A stretch of DNA of 64,000 nt, from positions 878,826-942,825 of the forward strand of contig NZ_WASP01000006.1 of the NCBI RefSeq assembly GCF_009712225.1. The letters are read 5' to 3'. The stretch is from Desulfovibrio sp. GTDB taxonomy: Bacteria > Desulfobacterota > Desulfovibrionia > Desulfovibrionales > Desulfovibrionaceae. Made by a program: the position numbers and the translations under genes. Each line of letters opens with the position of its first letter. Position 1 is the stretch's first letter. The notes beneath the pieces are model-generated. The model had not been told where the DNA came from. It saw nothing but the letters and a program-made list of their open reading frames with translations, and searched no databases. Positions 1 through 9,649 of the stretch are shown here, in pieces.

Positions 1-1
1 A

Positions 2-2005
2 CACCGCTATTTACATAATAACATTTCAGAAACAAATCTGTCATACTCAAACACTCAATATGACATTATAACACAATTAAAATCGCATGCGTATCTCTCT
101 CAGCTCATCAACAAATCAGTAAATTACGAATCAATCGAGAGCCGCAATTATTACGTTTCGTGCCTCAAAACATTCTGGAAGGACATAGCAAAAAAGCTCA
201 CACAGAAAGACAATACACTTATTTCATTAAGAAACAGCATTGTCAGCTGGGACATATTTTGGAAAACAGCTGCGGAAGTTATGGATATTTCAACAATTCA
301 GGTTCAAGCAATACTTCCCATGCTCCACCAGGAAGATTCACTGGAGTTTTTTTATCGCCTCAACATGTGGCACAGCGTGTCGCCAGAGTCTTTTCAACCT
401 ACACAAGAAAAATACAATTACCTGTTAGCGTGGACAAGGCTGTCCGAAAGCGCCCATAAGTACGGCATTCCGTTATGCAAACCGCATGTACTCTGGAAAC
501 CTGGACACACAGACGCAGACGAGCAGTTTGTTGTGCAGTCAATTCTGCACAGTTGCGGGTTGTCCACACCTGAATCGATCGCGCAAGACAACACCACGCT
601 GAAATCTCATGACTGTTTGCGTTTTGCGGCCTTGACGTTGCCGCCACCCTTCCCTTTCGCCTTTCAGGTGTTAGGAGTGCAGACAAAATTTTGCGCCGAT
701 GCATGGCAATCTTCAATGCATCAGAGCGTGCTAGCCTCCTTGCGCCAAGGCGAAATGCAGGGTCTTTTTTCGCTGAAGCCTCTCAGTCCAGCCTCAATGC
801 GGAAAAAAGCATTGGAACTGGGGCAGGACGGCAATGACAAACTATGCCGTCTATATCCGGAAATCAGCGCGGCCATGCAGGCTGGCCCGGAAAATCCTGT
901 GGAAACTCCCAATGAACCAGTGCACACGCTATCTGCAGATAACATTGAAAAATGCATCCATCTTTTATCCGTAGAGCAAAAGCAGTGGATATCCCACTGC
1001 ATGGAAACAGAATTCAAATCATTAACTGACGAACAGATATGCATAAAACAGCATCTCAACCATAAACTTCAGACAAAAAAAGAGTATCAAGATACTCAAT
1101 ACGTTATCAGCGTACTAACGCTCGCATATAACGCAAAAGACTACATAGCCCAAAATATAGAAAGCATCATTGACCAGCAATGTTCTGTTCCCATCCAGCA
1201 TATAATTGTTGATGACGGTTCAGACGATGACACACAAAATATTATTGAGAGCTATGCCCGGCGCTTTGCGCATATCAAACCCGTTTTTATTCCGAGGTTT
1301 CCACGACATAACGGGGGCGACAACGTAAAAACACTGTTTGGTAGATGCCATACTAAATATGCTGCTATCTGTGATGGGGATGATTATTTTACAGATCCGC
1401 ACAAACTTCAAAAACAGTATGATTTTCTTGAAAAACACGCTGAGTGCGCGCTGTGTTTTCACCCTGTCAACGTAACCTATGAAGACGGTTCACCAACACG
1501 CACATATCCTCCGGAAAACATTTTGCGGGGGGGTGTTCGCCAGTTTTACTCAATTAAAGATCTGCTTTTTGCCAATTTCATGCAGACAAATTCTGTGATG
1601 TACCGCTGGCGCTTTACAGATGGCCTGCCTGACTGGTTTGACCCAACCCTTGTTCCCAGTGATTGGTACTGGCATCTGTTGCACGCCGAAACAGGCCTCA
1701 TTGGCTATCTCAAAGAGCATATGAGCGTTTATCGTCGCCATGCCGCATCGCTCTACGCCTCAGCCGAAGGTGACCACGTCGACCATAGAGCTGTTCATGG
1801 ACTTAATGAACTGCGCACCTACAACACCCTGAACAGGCACTTCAAAAATCGGCACTACGATGATTTTTGCCGCCTTGCCATGGGTGTTTTGGCTGACTTT
1901 GTACAAATTTATATGCAGACAGGCGATGATTCATTGATTCAGAAAGGCATATCCATCTGTCCGGAATTCGGACAGGATTTTTTGAAGAAGATACAGGGAT
2001 CATAG
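2..2005 (+). CDS. Family 2 glycosyltransferase with long N-terminal extension (5' end outside window)
   Basis: The frame is open without a stop from base 2 to the TAG at 2003-2005, so the gene enters from the left and the first ATG at 281 is internal. Of 667 visible residues, about 365-600 form a GT-A fold. It has the N-terminal beta strand ending LTLAYN, the DDGSDDDT nucleotide-binding segment, and ICDGDDYFTD as the metal-binding DxD region. Such enzymes move a sugar from a nucleotide-sugar to a lipid-linked or LPS acceptor in the cytoplasm. The first ~350 residues are unassigned and partly helical. It heads a plus-strand surface-glycan cluster. The glycosyltransferase call is firm; donor and acceptor are unknown. 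Confidence 0.85.
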   Translation, partial: HRYLHNNISETNLSYSNTQYDIITQLKSHAYLSQLINKSVNYESIESRNYYVSCLKTFWKDIAKKLTQKDNTLISLRNSIVSWDIFWKTAAEVMDISTIQVQAILPMLHQEDSLEFFYRLNMWHSVSPESFQPTQEKYNYLLAWTRLSESAHKYGIPLCKPHVLWKPGHTDADEQFVVQSILHSCGLSTPESIAQDNTTLKSHDCLRFAALTLPPPFPFAFQVLGVQTKFCADAWQSSMHQSVLASLRQGEMQGLFSLKPLSPASMRKKALELGQDGNDKLCRLYPEISAAMQAGPENPVETPNEPVHTLSADNIEKCIHLLSVEQKQWISHCMETEFKSLTDEQICIKQHLNHKLQTKKEYQDTQYVISVLTLAYNAKDYIAQNIESIIDQQCSVPIQHIIVDDGSDDDTQNIIESYARRFAHIKPVFIPRFPRHNGGDNVKTLFGRCHTKYAAICDGDDYFTDPHKLQKQYDFLEKHAECALCFHPVNVTYEDGSPTRTYPPENILRGGVRQFYSIKDLLFANFMQTNSVMYRWRFTDGLPDWFDPTLVPSDWYWHLLHAETGLIGYLKEHMSVYRRHAASLYASAEGDHVDHRAVHGLNELRTYNTLNRHFKNRHYDDFCRLAMGVLADFVQIYMQTGDDSLIQKGISICPEFGQDFLKKIQGS

Positions 2006-2625
2006 GATTCTAAGGCAAACGCTCCCCATAACGGTGTGAATGATGAAATGCTTCTGCACGGCCAAATTACTGTTTGTAGTGGAGTTGCGACCTGGCCTTA
2101 CTGGATTCATGAGGCAGCCTTTGCTGAAAAGCCAAACTACGCAGCCCGACCCGTTTCAAAAGCTGTTGAGTTGCAGCATCTCAAAAACGCATCGTGTCTG
2201 AGGCATCCCCCAGGAAATGCCTTTGCAGATGCCACGGCGACCAGCAACAATTCCTTGTCCCACATCTGGGGTTGCCCTCGATCCCCCTTAAGAATTTCGC
2301 ATTTAAGCCGTTGTATACAAAGGATAAGGGCATTATTTTTTGGCAAAGCAGTCAATACAGAGTTGGCACACGAAAGACAGGGACTGGCGGCAGGAGTATC
2401 GAACGTGCAGCTGATATCGCAAGGGCTCCGCACAAACAGAACCCATGTCAGCAGAACTCCCACCATATTAGCAGAGCAAGCCGTGGGGCAACACAAAAAA
2501 TAATAATTAAGCCATACTGTTAATATTTACTGTAAAACAGGATTATTCTCACTACACAAGCAAAATGCAGTAAAAAGCGATCAGCTGCATGCAGTTTTAT
2601 GTTACCCGTGCATTTGGGGGATAGT
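2006..2625. other. Intergenic stretch with no convincing gene
   Basis: About 620 bases separate the GT2 gene from the radical SAM gene. Open frames of 100-155 codons exist on both strands between 2036 and 2523, but none shows a recognisable domain, a plausible ribosome binding site or sensible composition. The last 100 bases are AT-rich and probably carry the promoter of the next gene. A decayed gene cannot be excluded. Confidence 0.5.
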
Positions 2626-4449
2626 ATGAGCAAAATGGTTTTTGTAAATGCCTTTGAATACTCTTATCTCGGCACACGAGTTTTGGCATCCTATCTTAAA
2701 AAATTCGGACATGAAACGCACAACATTTTGCTCGGGTGTGATTCCGGCCGGTATGTTTCAACGCTGCAAGAAAAACATCATGGATATCTGGCCCTGTGGA
2801 GAGGCAAACTCACGTCCAATATTGCCAATATATTTCCTCTGACTGACAAGGATTTTGCAGAACTTGAAAGAATTCTTCAAGAAGAACAGCCAGATATCAT
2901 AGGCTTTAGCGCCCGTTCCACAAACAACCATCTGATACCCCACCTTGTCCCGGTTTTTCGGCGTGCCGTCCCGAATGCATTGCTGGTAGCCGGAGGCTAC
3001 GGCCCGACACTTGAACCGGAGCTATACCTTGACGGTGGCTTTGACGTGGTTGTTCGAGGAGACGGAGAAGAAGCACTGCTTGAACTGGTCGACTGCCATG
3101 AAAAGAAAGATTGGGAGGCCGCGGCCAATATTTCCAATACTGTTTGGAGTAAAAACTTTGGCGGCAACTCCAATCCAATGAGAGATCAGGAAAAAGATCT
3201 TGAAAAATACCCCCCGCAACTTTATGGGCACGAGCATTTTACTGTCATAGCTGAAGGGACGGTAAAACGTAACTTCGACCCTGTTATTAAAGACATCACA
3301 TATACTACATATCTCGGTAGGGGATGCACAGGAAAGTGCACGTATTGCTCTGGCGGACAGTGGCGATCTTTATATAAAATGGACAATAAAAAGTCGTATC
3401 CTCGCCGCAACAGAAACTATCTTGATGTGATCAACGAATGTGCAACAATTCCAGAAAATATAAAATTCATATTTTTCATGGATGAATTCTGGTCCATGTC
3501 CAAAAAAAGCACTGCTGAATTCTTTTCTTTGTACAAAGATAAAGTAAATAAAAACTTTTTTGCATATCTTCACTACGAGCAGATGGTTGAAGATAAAAAA
3601 TTGTTTTCTTTGGCAATTGACGCAGGACTTTCTTATACAGGGATTGGCTTCCAGAGCGGATCAGAAAACATGCTGCGCAATTATTATGGCAGAAGGCCGC
3701 AGCATGAAATAATGCTGGAATACGCTCAAATGCTGTTTGACAACTTCATTGCATGCACAGCCCAGTTTATCTCAGGCAACTGCTATGAAACCTGGGAAGA
3801 TTTTTTGCAGACAGTGGACCTTGCGAGGCAGCTCCCCTTCAACCCGGAGCAGCCAGACCTCATGGACATATCCGTGTCGCGCCTGAGGCCGCACCCCAAA
3901 ACCCCCTTGACCATTATTGCGCCAAGGGTTGTGACCGACCCAATGCCGGCAAATGAGTGGCTTTATCGTGCAATGATCATATATCTTGCCAACAAGATGG
4001 ACCCAGAAGATTTAAATGAGATAATGTCAATGCGCATGTTTAAGCGCGATGCATTGCAACTTATCGATTTTTACCGTGGCTGGATATACCGCACACAGCG
4101 CCAGCATTTTGAAAAGCTAGTGGCTGAGGGCCAGGAACAGGATTGGATTTTTTATGGCGCTGGCGAAAACTATCTTCGCAACAAAAACTTTTTTGCAAGC
4201 CTCAGGCCGCGCGCCATTCTAGTTGACCGCGCCTACCTTCCCGCTGAAAAAGACATTCAAGGCACACCCGTTGTATGCACAGAAGATTTTTTTGCCGACA
4301 ATAATCACGACAAAGATAGTCACTTCCTCTCTTTTATTCTTCCAAAAAACTACGGATACCCCGTATCAAAGAACCTCATGCATTCCTACAACGTACCGCG
4401 AAATAACATACATTCATGTGAAATAGATGTTTTCATTAACGGTTATTAG
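2626..4449 (+). CDS. B12-binding-domain radical SAM protein
   Basis: This 607-residue protein has an N-terminal cobalamin-binding-type domain (about 1-150, including a GGYGPT turn). A radical SAM barrel follows, with the cluster motif CTGKCTYC (Cys234, Cys238, Cys241). The last ~100 residues start FYGAGENY and look like a small nucleotide-binding module. Enzymes of this architecture often methylate unactivated carbons or rearrange substrates using cobalamin and SAM. The start at 2626 is chosen over 2599 because GGGGGAT lies just upstream of ATGAGC. Its place in the glycan cluster suggests sugar or lipid modification, but the substrate cannot be read from sequence. The gene is AT-richer than the rest of the window. 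Confidence 0.85.
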   Translation: MSKMVFVNAFEYSYLGTRVLASYLKKFGHETHNILLGCDSGRYVSTLQEKHHGYLALWRGKLTSNIANIFPLTDKDFAELERILQEEQPDIIGFSARSTNNHLIPHLVPVFRRAVPNALLVAGGYGPTLEPELYLDGGFDVVVRGDGEEALLELVDCHEKKDWEAAANISNTVWSKNFGGNSNPMRDQEKDLEKYPPQLYGHEHFTVIAEGTVKRNFDPVIKDITYTTYLGRGCTGKCTYCSGGQWRSLYKMDNKKSYPRRNRNYLDVINECATIPENIKFIFFMDEFWSMSKKSTAEFFSLYKDKVNKNFFAYLHYEQMVEDKKLFSLAIDAGLSYTGIGFQSGSENMLRNYYGRRPQHEIMLEYAQMLFDNFIACTAQFISGNCYETWEDFLQTVDLARQLPFNPEQPDLMDISVSRLRPHPKTPLTIIAPRVVTDPMPANEWLYRAMIIYLANKMDPEDLNEIMSMRMFKRDALQLIDFYRGWIYRTQRQHFEKLVAEGQEQDWIFYGAGENYLRNKNFFASLRPRAILVDRAYLPAEKDIQGTPVVCTEDFFADNNHDKDSHFLSFILPKNYGYPVSKNLMHSYNVPRNNIHSCEIDVFINGY

Positions 4450-4622
4450 CAGCAACAGCACGGCGAAAACTCGACAGTAACAGCAAAAACAGGTGCGGTG
4501 TAGGGGGTAATGCCCGAGGCGCAAAACAAAGCGCGCTTGAAATCATTTCTGGCTATAATGCCAACCGTAACTTTCTTTTAAAACAGCATCGTACATTCAC
4601 ATCAAACGGAGTAGAGGCTGAT

Positions 4623-5375
4623 ATGGGCATAACCTTCGATATGATAGAAAAGATGTTTGAGCTGAATCTTCTCAAACCCAATTGCAAAATAATGGATATC
4701 GGGACATCAAATCTATATCAGGCCCCGGCCAAAAGCATTGTCAGCCTTTTGACAAAATTCATTCCTTACACGAGTGACCTGGATGACTACGCAGCGCGCC
4801 TTGAATACGGCGCGCACTACGATGCTATAACGGGCGGTCGAAATATTTCATGGGCTGGTGATTTTTTTGAAAAATGCGGTTTTTCATACAGCTCGATAGA
4901 CATTGCAAAAGGATACAAGACAACTGTATTTGATTTAAATACAGAGCAGGTACCGCAAAACTGGAAAGAAAATTTTGACCTTGTTTTAAATTTTGGCACA
5001 ACAGAACACGTTTTTAACCAGTCAAATGCGTTTAATACCATACACAACATGGCAAAAAAGAATGCATTTATCATGCACCAGCTTCCAATATCCGGGTATG
5101 CTGATCATGGATACTTTATCTATACAACAAGGTTTTTTGTGGACATGGCATATCGCAATAATTATAAAATTTGCCATGTAAACTACTCTAGCGGCGGCCC
5201 AATCTCTCTATTTGAATATCCCAAAAACGTAATCAAATACCATCCTGCATTCGAAATAGTTAACACATTGAAGGATATAACCATTGACAACTATGGCTTA
5301 ACGATTGTATTTCAAAAAACTACAGACGATGATTTTATTTTCAACAAAGACTTGTCAACAAGTGTTACATTGTAA
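4623..5375 (+). CDS. SAM-dependent methyltransferase-like protein
   Basis: This 250-residue protein resembles class I methyltransferases. IMDIGTSN near the N-terminus takes the place of motif I, and FDLVLNFGTTEHVFN is the usual motif IV region. Between them lies an acidic strand, SSIDIAKG. About 55 residues are inserted between motif I and motif II, and the glycine-rich loop is atypical, so SAM binding is inferred. It lies 173 bases after the radical SAM gene and 47 bases before another methyltransferase. The sequence before the start has GGAGTAGAGG. It probably acts on a sugar or on a polysaccharide terminus. Confidence 0.6.
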   Translation: MGITFDMIEKMFELNLLKPNCKIMDIGTSNLYQAPAKSIVSLLTKFIPYTSDLDDYAARLEYGAHYDAITGGRNISWAGDFFEKCGFSYSSIDIAKGYKTTVFDLNTEQVPQNWKENFDLVLNFGTTEHVFNQSNAFNTIHNMAKKNAFIMHQLPISGYADHGYFIYTTRFFVDMAYRNNYKICHVNYSSGGPISLFEYPKNVIKYHPAFEIVNTLKDITIDNYGLTIVFQKTTDDDFIFNKDLSTSVTL

Positions 5376-5422
5376 CATCAACAATACTTTCTATCTGCAA
5401 TATACAAAAATCAGGACATAAA

Positions 5423-6094
5423 ATGGCCTACATCGATTTTCTCTCGCCACTGCACAAGGCTACAACGCGCGACTACCTGGGCAGAGTCAACGCCCCGGAA
5501 TACCCCAAAGCCAAGGCCGCGGCCCTGGCAAAACAGTGGGGCTTTGACTACTGGGATGGCGACAGGCGCATTTGCTATGGAGGCTATCGCTACATGCCGG
5601 GCCGATGGGAACCTGTGGCAAGCGCCATGATTGCCCATTACGGACTTCGCCCTGGCGACAAGATTCTTGATATCGGCTGCGGAAAAGGATTCCAGCTGGC
5701 AGAATTGAAAAAAGTCATGCCAGAACTTGAAGTATATGGCCTGGACATATCAGACTACGCATTGTCCAACGCCCATGAAAGTGTCGCCGCAAACCTGCGC
5801 CAGGGCAGCGCAGTTTCCCTGCCGTGGCCCGACAACTATTTTGATTTTGTCTTTTCCATCACCACGCTGCACAACCTGATGTGTCACGAACTGGACAAAG
5901 CGTTGCGGGAAATGGAAAGAGTGGGAAAAAAGAACAAATACCTGTGTGTTGAATCGTACCGCAATGAAGAGGAAAAAGCCAACCTGCTCTACTGGCAGGT
6001 CACTTGCGAAAGTTTTTACACTCCAGAAGAATGGAACTGGTGGTTTGAGCACACAGGCTACTCTGGCGATCACTCATTTATCTATTTTGAATAA
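5423..6094 (+). CDS. Class I SAM-dependent methyltransferase
   Basis: This 223-residue protein has a clear motif I, ILDIGCGKGF, at about residues 80-90. The acidic strand VYGLDISDYA follows, then LPWPDNYFDFVFSITTLHN as the motif IV region, typical of the Methyltransf_11/25 group. AGGA precedes ATG 5423. Its TAA stop overlaps the nearest ATG of the next frame, so it is probably cotranscribed with the glycan genes on both sides. The C-terminus (about 185-223) is aromatic-rich and may form the substrate lid. The target is likely a nucleotide-sugar or glycan, by context only. Confidence 0.8.
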   Translation: MAYIDFLSPLHKATTRDYLGRVNAPEYPKAKAAALAKQWGFDYWDGDRRICYGGYRYMPGRWEPVASAMIAHYGLRPGDKILDIGCGKGFQLAELKKVMPELEVYGLDISDYALSNAHESVAANLRQGSAVSLPWPDNYFDFVFSITTLHNLMCHELDKALREMERVGKKNKYLCVESYRNEEEKANLLYWQVTCESFYTPEEWNWWFEHTGYSGDHSFIYFE

Positions 6095-6111
6095 TGTTTG
6101 GATGGCAATTC

Positions 6112-7965
6112 ATGAATGAGCGCAACACGAATATTCACATTCTGATTCCTGTTTGGGGTGAAGATTATCTTGCCGCATTCATGAATACAGCAATGGAAAC
6201 ATTGCTTTCGCCTGACAATGTACCATTTATTGCAAAAAAATGTAATGTCACTGCTGTCTTTTTAACAACAAAAGACAGCATAGAATACATTCCGAGGCAT
6301 GGTAATTTTAAAAGACTCAGTGAAGCGTGTAATGTTGCATATGAGCCTATTGATGATCTTCTTGCCGAAAGTTCCGACTATACAATGCCTCTAACCCTGG
6401 CCTATGTTCGTGGTATTACACGAACTGGCCAGGATATGACCAATACGTACTTCATCTTTTTCAATGCTGATTTTATTTTATCAAATGGAAGCCTGACACA
6501 TGTGCAAAAATTGATTCAGCAGGATAACGACATTATCCTTGCCACGAGCTTTAGAGCAAATTCTGGAGACATTTTACCAGAGTTGCATGAGCTTGTTGAT
6601 TCTCATCATGGAAATATTCCATCACGCGCACTTGCACGGCTTTCACTTAAACACAGGCACCACACTGTTATTTCACGAACAGTCAACCAAAACACCTACA
6701 CAAACACACACTGGAATCAGGTATACTGGAAAGTTGACAGTCAAACTATTCTGGCAAGATATTTTCTTACGACACTTTTTTGTTTTCGTCCTACAGTTTA
6801 TAGTGCAACAATAGACTCCTTTATAGACTACAACATGGTTGGAACCTTCTGCCCATCTGGAAAAATAGCTACTATTGCTGATTCCGATGATTTCTTTTTG
6901 CTTGAAATGCAAAATTTTCAGCAAGAACTGTATTTTTTAAAGATGGGCGTTCCCACCGTTCGTTGTGTTGCTGATTCCGTATCGGCATGGACAACAGAAT
7001 GGCACCGTCGCCAATCCCGCTACGAAACAGTCATCCATGGCGAAGATCTGCCTTCCAGTCTGGCGGAAGAGCGTCGTTGTTTCCAGAACTTCATGGCGGA
7101 AGTTGAGAAAGAGCTTGCACCCTGCCCGCTTCCCCCAAAGACGCACCATCACTGGATCGGCGCATTAAGACTATGGGCACCGCGCAAGATGCGCTATGAC
7201 CGAACGCATAGCGACATACAGCCCTGCACGGGCGTCTCCATGCCCCTTGCACGCATTGATGCCAGCATGGAGAAAAAAACACGTGGCCGCGTTGCCCAAG
7301 CCATGGCGCTCTTTCTTGGCGTACCGCCCAAAGCGTTCCCCTGGCACCCCTTGTGGGGAAACTACAGGGCCATAGACAAGACAATCAAATCCCATTGTTC
7401 CGAAAACAGGGACCTGCTGTTCATCACTGACAGCTTTGCTTATGACGGCATTGTCATGCAGCACGCAAAGGTTACCAAAATTTTTGCTGCGGATGCCCTC
7501 AACGGCCATCTGGACAAGCTGTGCCCGGGCAAAAAGTTTTCGGCGTGCCTTGTTGCCGTTGAATGCGACAATCTTGATGTTCAGCGCATTGTTGACAGCA
7601 TTGCCCCGCATCTAGATGGTCCGCAGACGGTCATGCTCTTTTTTGGCAGGACGATGAGCAAGCTTACCCGTAAAAACAAGCATTTCATGGATGTATATTA
7701 TCACGCCATGTCAGACCTTGCCCCCTATAGCCCACACTTGACCCATATTGGCAACTGGCTGGGGCTCACGCTTACAAAGTGGATGCTGGACGCTATCAAC
7801 AGGGTAAAGCTTAATCCTGCCTGGCATCTCCCACAGATGCTGGGGGTTTCTTTTGCCTGCCTGATTAACAATCTCTCCAGCGTATTTTTCGCACGCAGGC
7901 GTGGCACTCCCGGTGTTACCGGCGTACTTGCGGTATTCTCACTCAAAAGTGACAATGCATCATGA
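6112..7965 (+). CDS. Two-domain protein: unfamiliar glycosyltransferase-like N-terminus plus Rossmann-like C-terminus
   Basis: This protein has 617 residues from ATG 6112 (GGATGG upstream); ATG 6094, overlapping the previous stop, is the alternative. Residues ~1-320 begin with a strand and VWGEDY, then LLSPDNVPFIAKK, VFLTTKD and FIFFNADFI. This pattern recurs in the protein at 11828-13663 and resembles a GT-A fold, with NAD replacing a DxD. Residues ~410-600 look like a degenerate nucleotide-binding domain (DLLFITDSFAYDG, then strands and ML--FFGR). I do not recognise a named family. Base composition jumps from AT-rich to GC-rich near 6960, inside the gene. Likely role: glycan assembly, inferred from context. 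Confidence 0.6.
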   Translation: MNERNTNIHILIPVWGEDYLAAFMNTAMETLLSPDNVPFIAKKCNVTAVFLTTKDSIEYIPRHGNFKRLSEACNVAYEPIDDLLAESSDYTMPLTLAYVRGITRTGQDMTNTYFIFFNADFILSNGSLTHVQKLIQQDNDIILATSFRANSGDILPELHELVDSHHGNIPSRALARLSLKHRHHTVISRTVNQNTYTNTHWNQVYWKVDSQTILARYFLTTLFCFRPTVYSATIDSFIDYNMVGTFCPSGKIATIADSDDFFLLEMQNFQQELYFLKMGVPTVRCVADSVSAWTTEWHRRQSRYETVIHGEDLPSSLAEERRCFQNFMAEVEKELAPCPLPPKTHHHWIGALRLWAPRKMRYDRTHSDIQPCTGVSMPLARIDASMEKKTRGRVAQAMALFLGVPPKAFPWHPLWGNYRAIDKTIKSHCSENRDLLFITDSFAYDGIVMQHAKVTKIFAADALNGHLDKLCPGKKFSACLVAVECDNLDVQRIVDSIAPHLDGPQTVMLFFGRTMSKLTRKNKHFMDVYYHAMSDLAPYSPHLTHIGNWLGLTLTKWMLDAINRVKLNPAWHLPQMLGVSFACLINNLSSVFFARRRGTPGVTGVLAVFSLKSDNAS

Positions 7966-9098
7966 GCACGACAAATAGTGTTGATGTGCGCTGCCTCGGT
8001 TGCCATGCGCCGAAGGTTGAGTTGGTTCTTGATCTGGGCCCGCAACCTCCCAGCAATCTTTTTCTCGGCTGTGCAACGCAGCAGTACCCTACGCACCCTT
8101 TGCGCTTTGGCGTTTGTACCTCTTGCGGCCTTGCGCAGATCGTTGACCCCATGCCGGAAAACATGGTGCGCTGTACGCACGACTGGCTTCGCTATGATGA
8201 GCCGGAACAGCACCTCGATGATCTGGCCTCATACCTCTCATCCGCCGTTGGCAAGCAGAACCCCCATGTATGCGGCGTCAGCTACAAGGATTCGACGCTG
8301 TTGAATCGGCTGGAGAGCTACGGCTGGGCCGCGTCTTCACCCATGGCGACCTCTCATGCCCAGCCGCAGGCCGATGTGCTGATCGCCCGTCACGTTCTGG
8401 AGCATGCCCGTAATCCCCAGCAGTTTATCGCCTCCTGCTCCGCCATGATCCACCCGGATGGACTGCTGGTTTTTGAGGTGCCCGGTTTTGAAAGGATGCT
8501 ACAGCAGCACCAGCATTGTTTTTTGTGGGAGGAACATATCCTCTATTTTACCAGGGCCAACCTGAAAGACTTTTTGCTCTCCTGCAAACTTGAGGTGCTG
8601 GAGATACTGGAATACCCCCTGCCGCTGGAAAATTCGATTGTTGCAATAGCCCGCCCTGCTCAATCTGCCGCCCCTGCCGCATGCAGCGATAAAGACAGCC
8701 TGGATGAGCAGATTGGCATGGTGCGCTGCTTCGGATCATCCTTGCACAGTCAAGGAGCCAAAGCACAGCAGGTTCTTAAACGGGCATCCTGCGCAGGCAA
8801 GGGCATCAGCCTTTTCGGAGCCGGCCATCTGGGCATGAAGTATATACATTTCTATGGCCTGGAGCCTTTTCTGGAAACAGTTCTGGACGATCATCCCCAG
8901 AAAAGGGGCACATTTCTGCCTGGCTCATTTTTGCCGGTTAATGATTCCTCATGGCTGGCGCAGCATCCGGAAGGGTTTTGCCTTGTGGCCGTCAATCCTG
9001 AAAAGCACACCATATTGCAGCAGCGACACGCTTTCTTCTCCCCGGGTGGGGGCAAGTGGCAGTCCATTTTTTCCGGCATATCCGATTTTTGGGTGTAA
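7962..9098 (+). CDS. Sugar C-methyltransferase homologue with eroded SAM motif
   Basis: The 378-residue protein has three parts of the NovU/TylC3 C-methyltransferase family. First is an N-terminal zinc-binding domain (CLGC, later CTSC). The middle is a methyltransferase domain with VLEHARNPQQF and WEEHILYFT. The C-terminal C-methyltransf_14 domain begins SLFGAGHLGMKY and contains VLDDHPQKRG. Where its relatives have DIGSNDGTLL it reads GVSYKDSTLL, and the stretch to the next strand is shortened, so SAM binding is doubtful. It overlaps the upstream stop (ATGA). It may be a structural partner of the intact homologue at 10549-11808, or may have changed function. Confidence 0.75.
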   Translation: MSTTNSVDVRCLGCHAPKVELVLDLGPQPPSNLFLGCATQQYPTHPLRFGVCTSCGLAQIVDPMPENMVRCTHDWLRYDEPEQHLDDLASYLSSAVGKQNPHVCGVSYKDSTLLNRLESYGWAASSPMATSHAQPQADVLIARHVLEHARNPQQFIASCSAMIHPDGLLVFEVPGFERMLQQHQHCFLWEEHILYFTRANLKDFLLSCKLEVLEILEYPLPLENSIVAIARPAQSAAPAACSDKDSLDEQIGMVRCFGSSLHSQGAKAQQVLKRASCAGKGISLFGAGHLGMKYIHFYGLEPFLETVLDDHPQKRGTFLPGSFLPVNDSSWLAQHPEGFCLVAVNPEKHTILQQRHAFFSPGGGKWQSIFSGISDFWV

Positions 9099-9106
9099 GA
9101 GGAACC

Positions 9107-9637
9107 ATGGAACATATCTATCGCAAAAATCCCGGGGTGTTTATTGCTAATGGGCCGATTGCATGCGTAAACAGAAATGATCTGGACCGCATCAAGGAAG
9201 ATGCCTGTGCGGCCCCATTGCGAAGAAGCAGAATATGCGCCCATGCCAGTGCGAACGATCCGGTACAGGAAATGATTATTGCAATGTGCCACGATTCATA
9301 CATCGCGCCGCACAGGCATGTGGGCAAAACAGAATCTTTCCATATCATTGAAGGTCAGGCCGATATATATTTTTTTGAAGAATCCGGGGAGATCACAAGG
9401 ATTGTTTCTTTGAGTTCCGACAGCCCGGAAGGATTTTACTACCGTCTTTCCGCGCCGCTGTACCATACCGTGCTGCCGCACGGGCCCATGCTGGTTATAC
9501 ATGAAACAATCACCGGCCCATTTACCCCAGACGAATCAATAATTGCACCCTTTGCCCCGCATGCTGAAGATACCGTTGCCGTCCATAGTTATTTGAAGAT
9601 GTTGCGTGGACGCTACGACGCCTGTGCCGCACGATAA
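9107..9637 (+). CDS. WbuC-like cupin protein
   Basis: A 176-residue single-domain cupin. The metal-binding pattern is visible as HRHVGKTESFHIIEG, with a later LYHTVLPHG giving the last histidine. It matches what I know of the WbuC family found in O-antigen clusters, whose exact reaction is unsettled. The start at 9107 follows AAGAGGAACC nine bases after the previous stop. An upstream in-frame ATG at 9056 would run back into the methyltransferase gene and is rejected. The location between sugar-modifying genes agrees with a nucleotide-sugar isomerase or epimerase-like role. Confidence 0.75.
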   Translation: MEHIYRKNPGVFIANGPIACVNRNDLDRIKEDACAAPLRRSRICAHASANDPVQEMIIAMCHDSYIAPHRHVGKTESFHIIEGQADIYFFEESGEITRIVSLSSDSPEGFYYRLSAPLYHTVLPHGPMLVIHETITGPFTPDESIIAPFAPHAEDTVAVHSYLKMLRGRYDACAAR

Positions 9638-9649
9638 AGGATGACAGAT

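Noticed and set aside
2036-2523. Several 100-155-codon frames in the gap after the GT2 gene
   Set aside because: Frames overlap on both strands without conserved motifs or start signals; possible debris but not supportable as genes.
4530-4622. TATAAT-like sequence upstream of the 4623 methyltransferase as a promoter
   Set aside because: TATAAT is present at about 4554 but no -35 element stands at 16-18 bases upstream; TTGAAA is too close.
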